44,754 nucleotides of DNA, taken from NCBI GenBank assembly GCA_025963875.1, contig JAOPZY010000119.1, forward strand, positions 1 to 44,754, read 5' to 3'. Every line of letters begins with the position of its first letter. The first letter of the stretch is position 1. The notes beneath the pieces were generated by a model. The model did not search any database, was not told the origin of the DNA, and was given only the letters and a program-made list of their open reading frames with translations. Below are positions 7,893 through 15,064 of this stretch, piece by piece. This DNA is from Actinomycetota bacterium (GTDB lineage: Bacteria; Actinomycetota; CADDZG01; JAHWKV01; JAOPZY01). Made by a program: the position numbers and the translations under genes.

Positions 7893-8105
7893 ATGTCTAC
7901 GGCTCGAGACCGGGTAACCGAGCATCGTCAGCGGCTCCGTGCCCGCGGGCTTCGTCCAGTCCAGATCTGGGTGCCGGATGTGCGGGCTCCGGAGTTTGTG
8001 GAGGAGGCTCACCGTCAGTCGGCGGCCGTCGCTGCCGCCGAGGACGAGGCGGAGGATCAGGCATTCGTCGATTCGATCACCGCCGATTGGGACGCCAACC
8101 CCTGA
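7893..8105 (+). CDS. MazE-like antitoxin, DUF3018 type (module 2)
   Basis: 70-aa protein matching the DUF3018 antitoxin pattern: a basic N-terminal helix (RVTEHRQRLRARGLRPVQIWV) then an acidic C-terminal tail ending in a Trp-containing segment (DSITADWDANP). It should bind DNA through its N-terminus and neutralise the adjacent toxin with its tail. The ATG has no clear ribosome site and follows a -10 box by 6 nt, consistent with a leaderless transcript. The toxin gene starts 6 bp after its stop codon. Confidence 0.85.
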   Translation: MSTARDRVTEHRQRLRARGLRPVQIWVPDVRAPEFVEEAHRQSAAVAAAEDEAEDQAFVDSITADWDANP

Positions 8106-8111
8106 GTTCCA

Positions 8112-8441
8112 TTGAAGCGAGGGGAGATCTACACCGCCGCGGCCCGAGGCGCCTACACCGGTAAGCCTCGGCCTGTCGTCATCGTGCAGGACGACCGTTT
8201 CGACGCCACCGCGTCCGTGACGGTTTGTCCGTTCACGACCAACCCACTGGATGCTCCTCTGATAAGGATCGATATCGAGCCCGCTCCTGGCACCGGTTTA
8301 GGTCAGCCAAGTCGGATCATGGTCGACAAGATCACGACGATGCGCCGGGATAACTTGGGCACTCACCTCGGCAGACTGCCCAAAGCTGACCTCGTCCGCC
8401 TAGACCGGGCCCTCGTCGTCTTCCTGGGGCTCGCGGACTGA
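8112..8441 (+). CDS. MazF/PemK-like endoribonuclease toxin (module 2)
   Basis: 109-aa toxin beginning MKRGEIYTAA, the canonical MazF N-terminus (RGEI). GKPRPVVIVQDD, the TVCPFTTN strand with the conserved Thr-Asn, and SRIMVDKITTM with a conserved Asp/Lys match the PemK family along the whole length. Translation starts at TTG 6 bp after the antitoxin stop, in frame with RGEI as in homologues. It is predicted to cleave mRNA at short sequence motifs when freed from the antitoxin. The downstream tRNA-Ser lies on the opposite strand. Confidence 0.87.
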   Translation: MKRGEIYTAAARGAYTGKPRPVVIVQDDRFDATASVTVCPFTTNPLDAPLIRIDIEPAPGTGLGQPSRIMVDKITTMRRDNLGTHLGRLPKADLVRLDRALVVFLGLAD

Positions 8442-8467
8442 GGCACGAGGCCGTGCCGGGGTAATCG

Positions 8468-8554
8468 CGGTGGAGGTGGGATTTGAACCCACGGAGCCCG
8501 TAAAGGCTCACGCGCTTTCGAGGCGCGCCCGGTCGGCCGCTTCGGTACTCCACC
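8468..8554 (-). tRNA. tRNA-Ser(CGA)
   Basis: 87-nt type II tRNA. The acceptor stem GGTGGAG/CTCCACC, long variable arm and T-arm GTGGGTTCAAATCCCAC are clear. The anticodon loop CTCGAAA gives anticodon CGA. Discriminator is G; CCA is not encoded. Confidence 0.95.
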
Positions 8555-8585
8555 TCGGCCAGTATAGGGGTCCGAGGGGCGTTTC

Positions 8586-9083
8586 CTAGAGCGATTCGAC
8601 CCGCCCGCGGCGGACCCGGAAGAACTCCTGGATCAGCCCGGCGCACTCCTCGGCCAGGACGCCGGTGGTGAGGCGGCACTCGTGGTTGAGGCGGGGGTCC
8701 TGGACGATGTTGTACAGCGAGTAGGCGGCCCCCGCCTTCTCGTCGGGCGCCCCGTAGACCACCCGGAACACCCGGGCCGCGACCAGGGCGCCGGCGCACA
8801 TGGGACACGGCTCGACCGTCGAGTACACGGTGACGTCGTGGAGCCTCCAGCGGCCAAGATGCTGCGCGGCGGCCCGGAGGGCGAGCACCTCGGCGTGGGC
8901 GGTTGGGTCCGAGCGGAGCTCGCGTTCGTTGTGGGCGCTTGCCACGACCGCCTCGCCGACCACGGCGACGGCACCGACCGGCACATCGTCGTGCACAGGC
9001 GCCAGATGCGCCTCGGCGAGCGCCAGGCGCATGAACCCGATGTCGCTCAACTCGTTCAAGCGGGTTGCCTGCTCCAGCGCCAT
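8586..9083 (-). CDS. tadA: tRNA-specific adenosine-34 deaminase TadA
   Basis: 165-aa zinc deaminase that converts A34 to inosine in tRNA-Arg(ACG). The catalytic motif HAEV (His zinc ligand, Glu proton shuttle; about residue 63) and PCPMCAGA (two Cys ligands; about residue 93) are intact, and the length is normal. The start codon lies directly after the 3' end of tRNA-Arg(ACG), its only expected substrate in bacteria; just 1 bp separates the ATG from the encoded CCA, so the mRNA is likely released by tRNA processing. tRNA-Ser(CGA) follows on the same strand. Confidence 0.94.
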   Translation of the reverse strand: MALEQATRLNELSDIGFMRLALAEAHLAPVHDDVPVGAVAVVGEAVVASAHNERELRSDPTAHAEVLALRAAAQHLGRWRLHDVTVYSTVEPCPMCAGALVAARVFRVVYGAPDEKAGAAYSLYNIVQDPRLNHECRLTTGVLAEECAGLIQEFFRVRRGRVESL

Positions 9084-9084
9084 T

Positions 9085-9161
9085 TGGCGCGCCCTGAGGG
9101 ATTCGAACCCCCGACCTTGTGGTCCGTAGCCACACGCTCTAATCCACTGAGCTAAGGGCGC
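9085..9161 (-). tRNA. tRNA-Arg(ACG)
   Basis: 77 nt including an encoded CCA (9085-9087). The acceptor GCGCCCT/AGGGCGC and anticodon stem TGTGG/CCACA flank loop CTACGGA, giving anticodon ACG, the TadA substrate. Confidence 0.95.
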
Positions 9162-9186
9162 TTCTCAACCGATCTTACTCGGGACG

Positions 9187-9275
9187 CGGAGGCAGCGCGA
9201 TTCGAACGCGCGAGGGACTTGCGCCCCAACGGGATTAGCAATCCCGCGCCATAGACCTGACTAGGCGATGCCTCC
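9187..9275 (-). tRNA. tRNA-Ser(GCT)
   Basis: 89-nt type II tRNA. The acceptor is GGAGGCA/TGCCTCC, the anticodon stem CGGGA/TCCCG flanks loop TTGCTAA (anticodon GCT), the variable arm is long and the T-loop is TTCGAAT. CCA is not encoded. Confidence 0.95.
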
Positions 9276-9312
9276 GCCCACGATTCTACGGCCTGGCAAG
9301 TCCCCACTCATG

Positions 9313-9394
9313 CGGAGGGCCGGGGATTCGAACCCCGATGACCTCTCGGTCGGCGACTTTCAAGGCCGCTGCGATGCCGTTACGCGAGCCCTCC
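9313..9394 (-). tRNA. tRNA-Ser(TGA)
   Basis: 82-nt type II tRNA. The acceptor is GGAGGGC/GCCCTCC and the anticodon loop CTTGAAA gives anticodon TGA. The anticodon stem contains one G-U pair. The variable arm stem is GACC/GGTC. CCA is not encoded. Confidence 0.93.
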
Positions 9395-9417
9395 GCCGAA
9401 AAGTGTAGACCGCCCGG

Positions 9418-10677
9418 TTACGGAGGGCCGATGACGTCGAAGCCCGTGTACGGCTGGAGCGCTTCGGGGATCCGCACGGACCCGTCCGCCTGCTGGTGGT
9501 TCTCCAGCAGGGCGACGATCGCCCGGCCCACGGCCACCGCCGTGCCGTTCAGCGTGTGCACGAGCTCAGTTCCCGAGTCCCGCTTGGTGCGGATCTGCAG
9601 GCGCCGGGCCTGGTAGTCGATGTCGTTCGAGCACGAGGTCACCTCAAGCCACCGCCCGGTCCCCGGCAGCCACGCCTCGATGTCGAACTTCCGGTAGTTC
9701 GGGGCGGCGAGGTCGCCGGCGCAGATCTCCAGCACCCGGTAGGGGATCTCGAGGGCCTGCCAGATGCCCTCCTCGTGGGCGAGGAGCCGCTGGTGCTCGT
9801 TGTCGGAGTCCTCGGGGAAGCAGAAGGAGAACATCTCGGCCTTGTCGAACTGGTGGACCCGGATGATGCCCCGGGTGTCCCGCCCGTAGGTCCCCGCCTC
9901 CCGGCGGAAGCAGGTGGAGTAGCCGACGTACCGGCGGGGCATCCGGTCCGCGGGCAGCATCTCCCGGGCGTGCATCGAGGCGATGGGCACCTCCGCCGTG
10001 CCGGCAAGGTAGAGGTCGTCGTCGGCGCAGCGGTAGACCTGGGCCTCGTCGGTGGGGAAGAAGCCCGTGCCGAACATGGCCTCGGCCCGCACGAGCACGG
10101 GCGGGATCACCGGCACGAAGCCGTCGGGCATCAGCCGGTCCATCGCCATGCGCACGAGGGCGAACTCGAGCAGGACCGCGGGGCCGAGCAGGTAGGCGAA
10201 ACGCGAGCCCGACACCTTGGCCGCCCGCTCGGTGTCGATGATCCCCAGGCCCTCGCCGATGTCCATGTGGTCCTTCGGGGTGAAGTCGAAAACCGGCGGC
10301 GACCCGACGGTGCTGACGAGGCGGTTGGACTCGTCGCCGAAGCCGTCCGGGGCGTCGGGGTGGACGAGGTTGGGGACCTCGATGAGGGCGTGGTCGAGTT
10401 CGGACCTGATCTCCGCCAGTTCGGCCTCGAGCTGTTTCAGCCGGTCGGAGAGCCGCTTCATCTCGGCAATTGCCTGCGATTTTCCCGGCCCCCGAGCCTC
10501 GGCGATCCGCTTGCCCGCGGCGTTCTGCTCGGCGCGGGCCGCCTCGACCTCCTGCAGCAGGGCGCGGTAGCGGCTGTCCAGTTCGATCAGGTGGTCGAGG
10601 TCCACCTTGGCCCCCCGCCGCTCCAGGGACGCGCGGACGAGGCCGGGGTCGGTACGGAGCAGCCTGACGTCGATCAA
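9418..10677 (-). CDS. serS: seryl-tRNA synthetase
   Basis: 419-aa class II synthetase that charges tRNA-Ser (and tRNA-Sec where present). The N-terminal long antiparallel coiled coil that grips the long variable arm spans about residues 30-100. The catalytic core has motif 2 (CFRREAGTYGRDTRGIIRVHQF) and motif 3 (LNGTAVAVGRAIVALLENHQ); the TAEVP and the EVTSCSN substrate segments are present. Length is normal. Two tRNA-Ser genes follow immediately on the same strand and a third lies 0.9 kb further, so enzyme and substrates are encoded together. Bactofilin and DUF4446 genes precede it. Confidence 0.97.
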   Translation of the reverse strand: MIDVRLLRTDPGLVRASLERRGAKVDLDHLIELDSRYRALLQEVEAARAEQNAAGKRIAEARGPGKSQAIAEMKRLSDRLKQLEAELAEIRSELDHALIEVPNLVHPDAPDGFGDESNRLVSTVGSPPVFDFTPKDHMDIGEGLGIIDTERAAKVSGSRFAYLLGPAVLLEFALVRMAMDRLMPDGFVPVIPPVLVRAEAMFGTGFFPTDEAQVYRCADDDLYLAGTAEVPIASMHAREMLPADRMPRRYVGYSTCFRREAGTYGRDTRGIIRVHQFDKAEMFSFCFPEDSDNEHQRLLAHEEGIWQALEIPYRVLEICAGDLAAPNYRKFDIEAWLPGTGRWLEVTSCSNDIDYQARRLQIRTKRDSGTELVHTLNGTAVAVGRAIVALLENHQQADGSVRIPEALQPYTGFDVIGPP

Positions 10678-10705
10678 CCGGCGGTTGGGGAAAGGGTGAC
10701 CGTGG

Positions 10706-11317
10706 TCAGCTGGACGAAGAGGGCGACGACGGCGAGGAGGGCTGGGAGGCCGGAACGGCGGCGGGCTTCTTCGCCCCGCCGTCCATGATCGACTGCCCCG
10801 AGAAGATCGCTCCCTGGCTCACGATCAGCGACCGGCAGGTCAGGTTGCCCTCGACCCGTGCTGTGGCCGTGAGCTCGATCGTCCCCGTGGCGATGACGTT
10901 GCCCTTGTAGTGCCCCCCGAGCGTGGTGTTGGTGGACTTGATGTCGGCGGACACCTCGGCCTCGGGGGCGATGATCACGTCGCCCTCGGCGGTGATCGTG
11001 CCCGTCACCGTGCCCTCGATGCGCAGCGATGCCGCGGCGATCAGCTTGCCCTCCAACCGGGCTCCGTTGCCGATGACCGTCACGGTCTGATCGGAGCCGG
11101 TGCGCGGCACGGCCTGGATGGACTCTGGTCGGTGACTCACATCCGCCTCCTTCGTCTGGGGGGCCTTGGTGTAGGCGGCCGCACTCTGGGCGGGCCGGTT
11201 CGATGGAACGATGGTCTGCTTCGGCGCCGCGGGCGGCGGGTTGGGTGCTGCTGGCTCGGTGCTCGGATGAATGTCCGGTTCGGGATCCTGCGTCCACAGG
11301 AACCTGCGACGGATCAC
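10706..11317 (-). CDS. bactofilin (polymer-forming cytoskeletal protein)
   Basis: 203-aa protein. A disordered Pro/Ala-rich N-terminus (about 1-75) is followed by the bactofilin right-handed beta-helix (about 78-180), seen as short repeating strands such as VIGNGARLEGKL, LRIEGTVTG and NVIATGTIEL. A Ser/Pro-rich tail follows. Bactofilins polymerise without nucleotide and scaffold wall enzymes or organise cell shape. GTG start with GGAGGTGAG upstream. It is 4 bp after the DUF4446 gene and 28 bp before serS, so the three probably form one transcript. Confidence 0.87.
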   Translation of the reverse strand: MIRRRFLWTQDPEPDIHPSTEPAAPNPPPAAPKQTIVPSNRPAQSAAAYTKAPQTKEADVSHRPESIQAVPRTGSDQTVTVIGNGARLEGKLIAAASLRIEGTVTGTITAEGDVIIAPEAEVSADIKSTNTTLGGHYKGNVIATGTIELTATARVEGNLTCRSLIVSQGAIFSGQSIMDGGAKKPAAVPASQPSSPSSPSSSS

Positions 11318-11321
11318 GACC

Positions 11322-11834
11322 TCACCTCCTCGCCTTGACCTTCGTCCTGTTCCGTTTCGACCCGGTCATCGCTTCGTCGATGGCCTTGCGCTCCTCTGGC
11401 GACAGGCCCATCTCGGATTCCCCCTCCTCGATGATCTTTGCGTAGGCCCGAGCCTCCATCCGCCCGCTGATCGCCGAGAGGACCAGCCCGCTGCCGTGGT
11501 CGTCCATCAGCGCGGCCGAGAACGACAGGCGGCCACCCATGTCCTCGAAGGCGTCGTAGCGGACCACCGCGATGTTGCGGACCGACGACGCCAGGTGAGC
11601 GTAGAGGTCGTCCTGGCGCTCGATGATCCGGTTGAGGCCGTCCTCGAAGAGCTGAAGGTCCTTCCCGTACGTCGCGACGACGTCGAGCAGCGTCTTCCCG
11701 TTCGACGATCCCTGGAGGACGGCGAGCGAGCGCCTGGCCACCGCCAAGCGACGGTGCGCCGAGAGGGCCACAGCCAGCGCGACCGCGGCGAGTCCACCCG
11801 ACGCGGCGATGAGGACGATTGTCTCCCGATTCAT
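11322..11834 (-). CDS. DUF4446 family membrane-anchored protein
   Basis: 170-aa protein with one N-terminal transmembrane helix (about 7-25, VLIAASGGLAAVALAVALSA). A cytosolic helical part follows (coiled-coil-like around 35-80). Its conserved core AVVRYDAFEDMGGRLSFSAALMDDHGSGLVLSAI is diagnostic of DUF4446 (quoted here in pieces: VVRYDAFEDMGG, then SFSAALMDDHG). Function is unknown. Being next to a bactofilin suggests a role at the membrane in cell-shape scaffolding; this is inference. The start lies about 120 bp from the likely larB start on the other strand. Confidence 0.85.
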   Translation of the reverse strand: MNRETIVLIAASGGLAAVALAVALSAHRRLAVARRSLAVLQGSSNGKTLLDVVATYGKDLQLFEDGLNRIIERQDDLYAHLASSVRNIAVVRYDAFEDMGGRLSFSAALMDDHGSGLVLSAISGRMEARAYAKIIEEGESEMGLSPEERKAIDEAMTGSKRNRTKVKARR

Positions 11835-11850
11835 GTGCCTTCATCTGTAG

Positions 11851-11889
11851 GCTTGGGGCGAACCCGCTTGGGCGAACCCATAGGATACT
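11851..11889 (+). promoter_or_regulatory. tandem 15/14-bp repeat and -10 box upstream of larB
   Basis: GCTTGGGGCGAACCC (11851-11865) is followed directly by GCTTGGGCGAACCC (11866-11879), identical but for one G. A -10-like GATACT (11884-11889) follows. It lies between DUF4446 (minus) and larB (plus) and could be a regulator site controlling either gene. Confidence 0.35.
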
Positions 11890-11956
11890 TCACCGTCGGG
11901 CCACCGGGCAGGCTATCACCGGGGGGATCCACCGTTCTTCGAGGGAGGTTGCTGCA

Positions 11957-12712
11957 ATCGACGAGGAGACGCTCCGCACGTTGCTCGAGGCCTGTGCCGG
12001 AGGTGCGTTGTCCGTCGACGAGGCCATTCGCGAGCTTCGCTACCTCCCGTACTCCAACCTCGGATTCGCCCGGGTCGACCACCACCGGGAGCTGCGCCTC
12101 GGCCTCCCGGAGGCCGTCTACGGGCCGGGAAAGACCGCCGAGCAGGCGGCTGCCATCGTCGCCGTCCTCCTCGAGCGCAACGTTGGAGCGGTGATCGTCA
12201 CCCGGGCGACCAAGTCCCAGTTCGAGGCGGTCGCCGCGGTCGCTCCCGAGGCCGTGTTCCACGAGGTCCCCGGCCTGGTCGTGGCCCGGTCCCAGCCGGC
12301 GTCGGGCGGGCAGCCGGTCGCCGTCGTGTCCGCCGGCACCGCCGATCTCGCCGTTGCCGAGGAGGCGGCGGTCACGGCCGAGGCGCTCGGGCTCGGTGTG
12401 GAGCGCCTCTACGACGTGGGGGTCGCCGGACTCCACCGCCTGCTCGACGCGCGGGGCGTGCTGGACCGGGCGGCGATCGTGATCGTCGTCGCCGGGATGG
12501 ACGGGGCGCTCGCCAGCGTCGTCGGGGGCCTCGTGGCCGCCCCGGTCGTGGCGGTGCCCACTTCGGTGGGTTACGGGGCGGGGGCCGGCGGGATCGCCCC
12601 CCTGCTGACGATGCTCAACTCGTGCGCTCCGGGCGTCGTGGCGGTCAATATCGACAACGGGTTCGGCGCCGCGGTCTTCGCGGCGATGATGCTGAGGCCC
12701 CGGACGCCGTGA
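11957..12712 (+). CDS. larB: LarB, pyridinium-3,5-biscarboxylate mononucleotide synthase
   Basis: First enzyme of nickel-pincer cofactor synthesis; it carboxylates the pyridinium ring of nicotinate adenine dinucleotide. The N-terminal signature LGFARVDHHR and the PurE-like C-terminal core (VVSAGTADLAVAEEA, YDVGVAGLHR, VAGMDGALASVVGGL, PTSVGYG) are intact. No ATG, GTG or TTG exists where homologues start. The frame runs IDEETLRTLLEA, matching the usual M-x-E-E-L-R-x-L-L-E, and GGAGG lies 8 nt before the ATC at 11957, so an ATC start (251 aa) is proposed. The only upstream canonical start, TTG 11819, would overlap the DUF4446 start. Confidence 0.88.
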   Translation: MDEETLRTLLEACAGGALSVDEAIRELRYLPYSNLGFARVDHHRELRLGLPEAVYGPGKTAEQAAAIVAVLLERNVGAVIVTRATKSQFEAVAAVAPEAVFHEVPGLVVARSQPASGGQPVAVVSAGTADLAVAEEAAVTAEALGLGVERLYDVGVAGLHRLLDARGVLDRAAIVIVVAGMDGALASVVGGLVAAPVVAVPTSVGYGAGAGGIAPLLTMLNSCAPGVVAVNIDNGFGAAVFAAMMLRPRTP

Positions 12713-13890
12713 TCGCCTACCTCGACTGCTTCTCGGGCGCCTCGGGGGACATGATCCTCGCCGCCCTCATCGACGCGGGGGCCGATCTCGCCGCCGTCGA
12801 GACCCAGCTCACGGCGCTCGGCATCCCCTTCGAGCTCACGTTCACCACGGTGCACCGCTGCGGCCTCCGGGCGTGCAAGGTGGACATCTCGGCCCCCGAC
12901 GGCACCTGGACCGTGATGCGGACCTACGCGGACGGCCTCCGCCTCGTCCAGGGGGCCGACCTCGATCCCGAGGTGGCCGCCCGGGCCGCCTCCATCCTCG
13001 GCCGGCTTGCCCGGGCGGAGGCCACGGTGCACGGGGTGCAGGTGGGCGAGGTGCGTTTCCACGAGCTCGACGGCGTCGACACCATCGTCGACGTCGTGGG
13101 CAGCGCCGCCGCCTTCGCGAGCCTGGGGGCCGGCACGGTGGTCGCGTCGCCGGTGGCCACCGGCACCGGGGTTGTCCCGTCCCGCCACGGCCCCCTCCCG
13201 CTGCCGGCGCCGGCGGTGCTGGAGCTGCTCGGCGGGGCGTCGCTCTACGGCCGCACGGTCGAAGCCGAGCTCATCACCCCCACCGGAGCCGCCATCCTGG
13301 CCGAGTACGCCGAGTCGTTCGGCAAGATGCCGTCGATGACGGTGTCCTCCGTCGGCTACGGCGCCGGCACCCGGGAGCTGGAGATCCCCAACGTGCTCCG
13401 CGTCGTGCTCGGCGAGCCATCGGCCGACACGGCCGTCGAACCGGCCGAGGGGGTCGAAGACCGCATGGTCGAGGCGACCGTGGACGACATGAACCCCGAG
13501 CTCTACCCCTTCGTCCTGGAGCGCCTCACGGCGGCCGGCGCCACCGACGCCTGGATCGTCCCCGTCATCGGGAAGTCGGGCCGCCCCGCCCAGGTGATCC
13601 AGGTGCTCGCGCCGCCGCACGCCGAGGAGGCGGTGCGGGACACGCTGATCGCCGAGACGTCGACCATCGGGGTTCGGGTGTCGTCCGTCCGGCGATGGAT
13701 GCTGCCGCGCCGGTGGCTCGACGTCCAGGTCGGCGGCGTCCCCGTCCGGGTCAAGGTGGCCTTCCGGGACGACGTGGTGGTCAACGTCGCGCCGGAGTAT
13801 GCCGACTGCGCCGGGGCCGCCCGGGCCCTCGGCATGCCACTGAAGGAGGTCTACCGGGCCGCCCTCGCCGAGGCCGCCGGCCTGCTCTGA
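12709..13890 (+). CDS. larC: LarC, nickel insertion protein of the nickel-pincer cofactor
   Basis: 393-aa CTP-dependent cyclometallase that places Ni into the pincer nucleotide used by LarA-type racemases. Motifs: N-terminal YLDCFSGASGDMILAALIDAG, the middle VRFHELDGVDTIVDVVG region, PVATGTG, and VEATVDDMNPELYPFVLERL in the second half. In Lactobacillus the gene is split and joined by frameshifting; here it is one uninterrupted frame. The GTG start overlaps the larB stop (GTGA), implying translational coupling. LarA and LarE are not in the window. A hairpin follows 23 bp after the stop. Confidence 0.92.
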   Translation: MIAYLDCFSGASGDMILAALIDAGADLAAVETQLTALGIPFELTFTTVHRCGLRACKVDISAPDGTWTVMRTYADGLRLVQGADLDPEVAARAASILGRLARAEATVHGVQVGEVRFHELDGVDTIVDVVGSAAAFASLGAGTVVASPVATGTGVVPSRHGPLPLPAPAVLELLGGASLYGRTVEAELITPTGAAILAEYAESFGKMPSMTVSSVGYGAGTRELEIPNVLRVVLGEPSADTAVEPAEGVEDRMVEATVDDMNPELYPFVLERLTAAGATDAWIVPVIGKSGRPAQVIQVLAPPHAEEAVRDTLIAETSTIGVRVSSVRRWMLPRRWLDVQVGGVPVRVKVAFRDDVVVNVAPEYADCAGAARALGMPLKEVYRAALAEAAGLL

Positions 13891-13913
13891 CCCCATCCAC
13901 GAGGATCGAGATT

Positions 13914-13944
13914 CTGTTTGACCACGATATATGTGGTGAAACAG
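13914..13944. terminator. hairpin terminator after larBC
   Basis: Arms CTGTTTGACCAC (13914-13925) and GTGGTGAAACAG (13933-13944) pair with one mismatch around a 7-nt AT-rich loop. It is followed by AAAAAG, so on the minus strand a U-run precedes it. Likely the larBC terminator. Confidence 0.55.
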
Positions 13945-14199
13945 AAAAAGAATTCTAGATCACCTCTGCCTCCGAACTGATCCTCGCCCAACTCCGGTCC
14001 GCCGTCAGCACCTTCGCCGTCTCGGCGTCCACAGCTGCGATGCGGATCGAGAAGTCGGTGACGAACGGCCCGAAATGGATCCTCGCAGGGCGGGCAGCCG
14101 CGGGTGGGGGATTGGGTGGTGTGCAAGTGTAGGGGAAGGCGTTGCAGCGAGGGCCGGGTTTTAGTAAGCCGACTCGCTTGGGAACCACTCCCCATGGGT
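13945..14199. other. non-coding stretch with a possible PIN-toxin remnant
   Basis: No gene with homology-grade support. On the minus strand, about 13955-14080 translates to a piece ending VLTADRSWARI..., which looks like the C-terminal end of VapC-type PIN proteins (TADRxW). It lacks the rest of such a protein. It may be a decayed toxin gene beside the intact VapBC-like pair, or chance. Confidence 0.25.
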
Positions 14200-14228
14200 G
14201 TAGCACCCCCCGGTCGAGGTGATACACT
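14200..14228 (+). promoter_or_regulatory. promoter of the VapBC-like module
   Basis: A weak -35-like GTAGCA (14200-14205), a 17-bp spacer and -10 TACACT (14223-14228) end 6 nt before the antitoxin ATG, predicting a leaderless mRNA. A short inverted repeat GGGTG/CACCC (14196-14208) overlaps the -35. Confidence 0.4.
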
Positions 14229-14234
14229 GGGCAC

Positions 14235-14498
14235 ATGCCGACCACTCGTCCTCGACACTTCGTCACCGAAACCGACGCGCTCGCGGAGGCGCTCAATGAC
14301 GCTGCGGCTCGGTGGCCCGGCTTGAGCCGGGCCCAACTTCTGGTACAGCTGGCGATGGAGGGGCATCGAGCCGCCCAGCGGGTCAACGACGAGCGGCGGC
14401 GACGGCGACTCGCAGCCGTGCATCGCCACAGCGGGGTCTTTACGGGCGCCTATGGGCCAGACTATCTCCGACGACTCCGCGAAGATTGGCCAGCATGA
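14235..14498 (+). CDS. antitoxin of a VapBC-like module
   Basis: 87-aa small protein directly upstream of, and overlapping by ATGA, a PIN-domain toxin gene. It has an N-terminal helix-rich segment (ETDALAEALNDAAARWPGL) and a basic middle with an Arg cluster (DERRRRR). The C-terminal end GPDYLRRLREDW is the expected toxin-binding tail. It is not a classical AbrB or RHH antitoxin by eye, so the identification rests on size, position and overlap. Translation probably begins at the mRNA 5' end. Confidence 0.75.
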   Translation: MPTTRPRHFVTETDALAEALNDAAARWPGLSRAQLLVQLAMEGHRAAQRVNDERRRRRLAAVHRHSGVFTGAYGPDYLRRLREDWPA

Positions 14499-14881
14499 TC
14501 GTCCTGGATGCCACCGTGATCATCGCTTACCTAGACGGTGACCACGCCCAGCACTCGCGTGCCGAGGAGTTGCTGGCCCGAGAGATCGATGACGATTTCG
14601 CTGCCAACCTGCTCACCTTGGCTGAGGTTCTTGTTGTGCCTGCACGCGATGGCAGACTGGAGCAGGTTCAGGCGGTCCTCCGCGACCTGGACGTGCAGGA
14701 GCTGCTCTTTCCGGCCGACGCTGCCGTTAAGCTGGCGCTCCTGCGAGCGGGCACTGGGCTGAAGATGCCCGATTGCTGCGTCTTGCTGGCGGCCCAGGCT
14801 GCCGGGGCCCGCGTGGCCTCCTTCGACGACCGCCTCAATCGAGTCGCCGTCGATCAGAACCTACCGACCGTGCAGCCCTGA
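14495..14881 (+). CDS. vapC: VapC-like PIN-domain ribonuclease toxin
   Basis: 128-aa PIN-domain nuclease. The acidic metal-binding residues are all present: the first Asp in MIVLDATV, Glu in LTLAEVLV (about residue 44), Asp in LKMPDCCVLLAA (about 93) and the final Asp in SFDDRL (about 111). It should cut tRNA or rRNA when unbound. ATG overlaps the antitoxin stop (ATGA), so translation is coupled. A palindromic hairpin follows the stop codon. Confidence 0.87.
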   Translation: MIVLDATVIIAYLDGDHAQHSRAEELLAREIDDDFAANLLTLAEVLVVPARDGRLEQVQAVLRDLDVQELLFPADAAVKLALLRAGTGLKMPDCCVLLAAQAAGARVASFDDRLNRVAVDQNLPTVQP

Positions 14882-14889
14882 TCGCATCA

Positions 14890-14910
14890 CTCCGGCGGCT
14901 ATAGCCGGAG
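14890..14910. terminator. short hairpin after vapC
   Basis: CTCCGGC (14890-14896) pairs with GCCGGAG (14904-14910) across GGCTATA, without a U tract. It lies 8 bp after the vapC stop and before the oppositely oriented tRNA-Leu. Confidence 0.4.
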
Positions 14911-14951
14911 CTGCTTGGCGAGGATCCTTGACCTTGAGGCGCTTGTTGTTG

Positions 14952-15034
<83 letters not shown>

Positions 15035-15037
15035 CCG

Positions 15038-15064
15038 AGTGAACACCAAGTGAACAAAGTGAAC
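15038..15064 (+). repeat. three direct copies of AGTGAAC
   Basis: AGTGAAC occurs at 15038-15044, 15049-15055 and 15058-15064, spaced by 11 and 9 bp. They lie between the 5' end of tRNA-Leu and the promoter of the fhaA operon. They may be binding sites for a regulator or part of the tRNA promoter. Confidence 0.5.
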
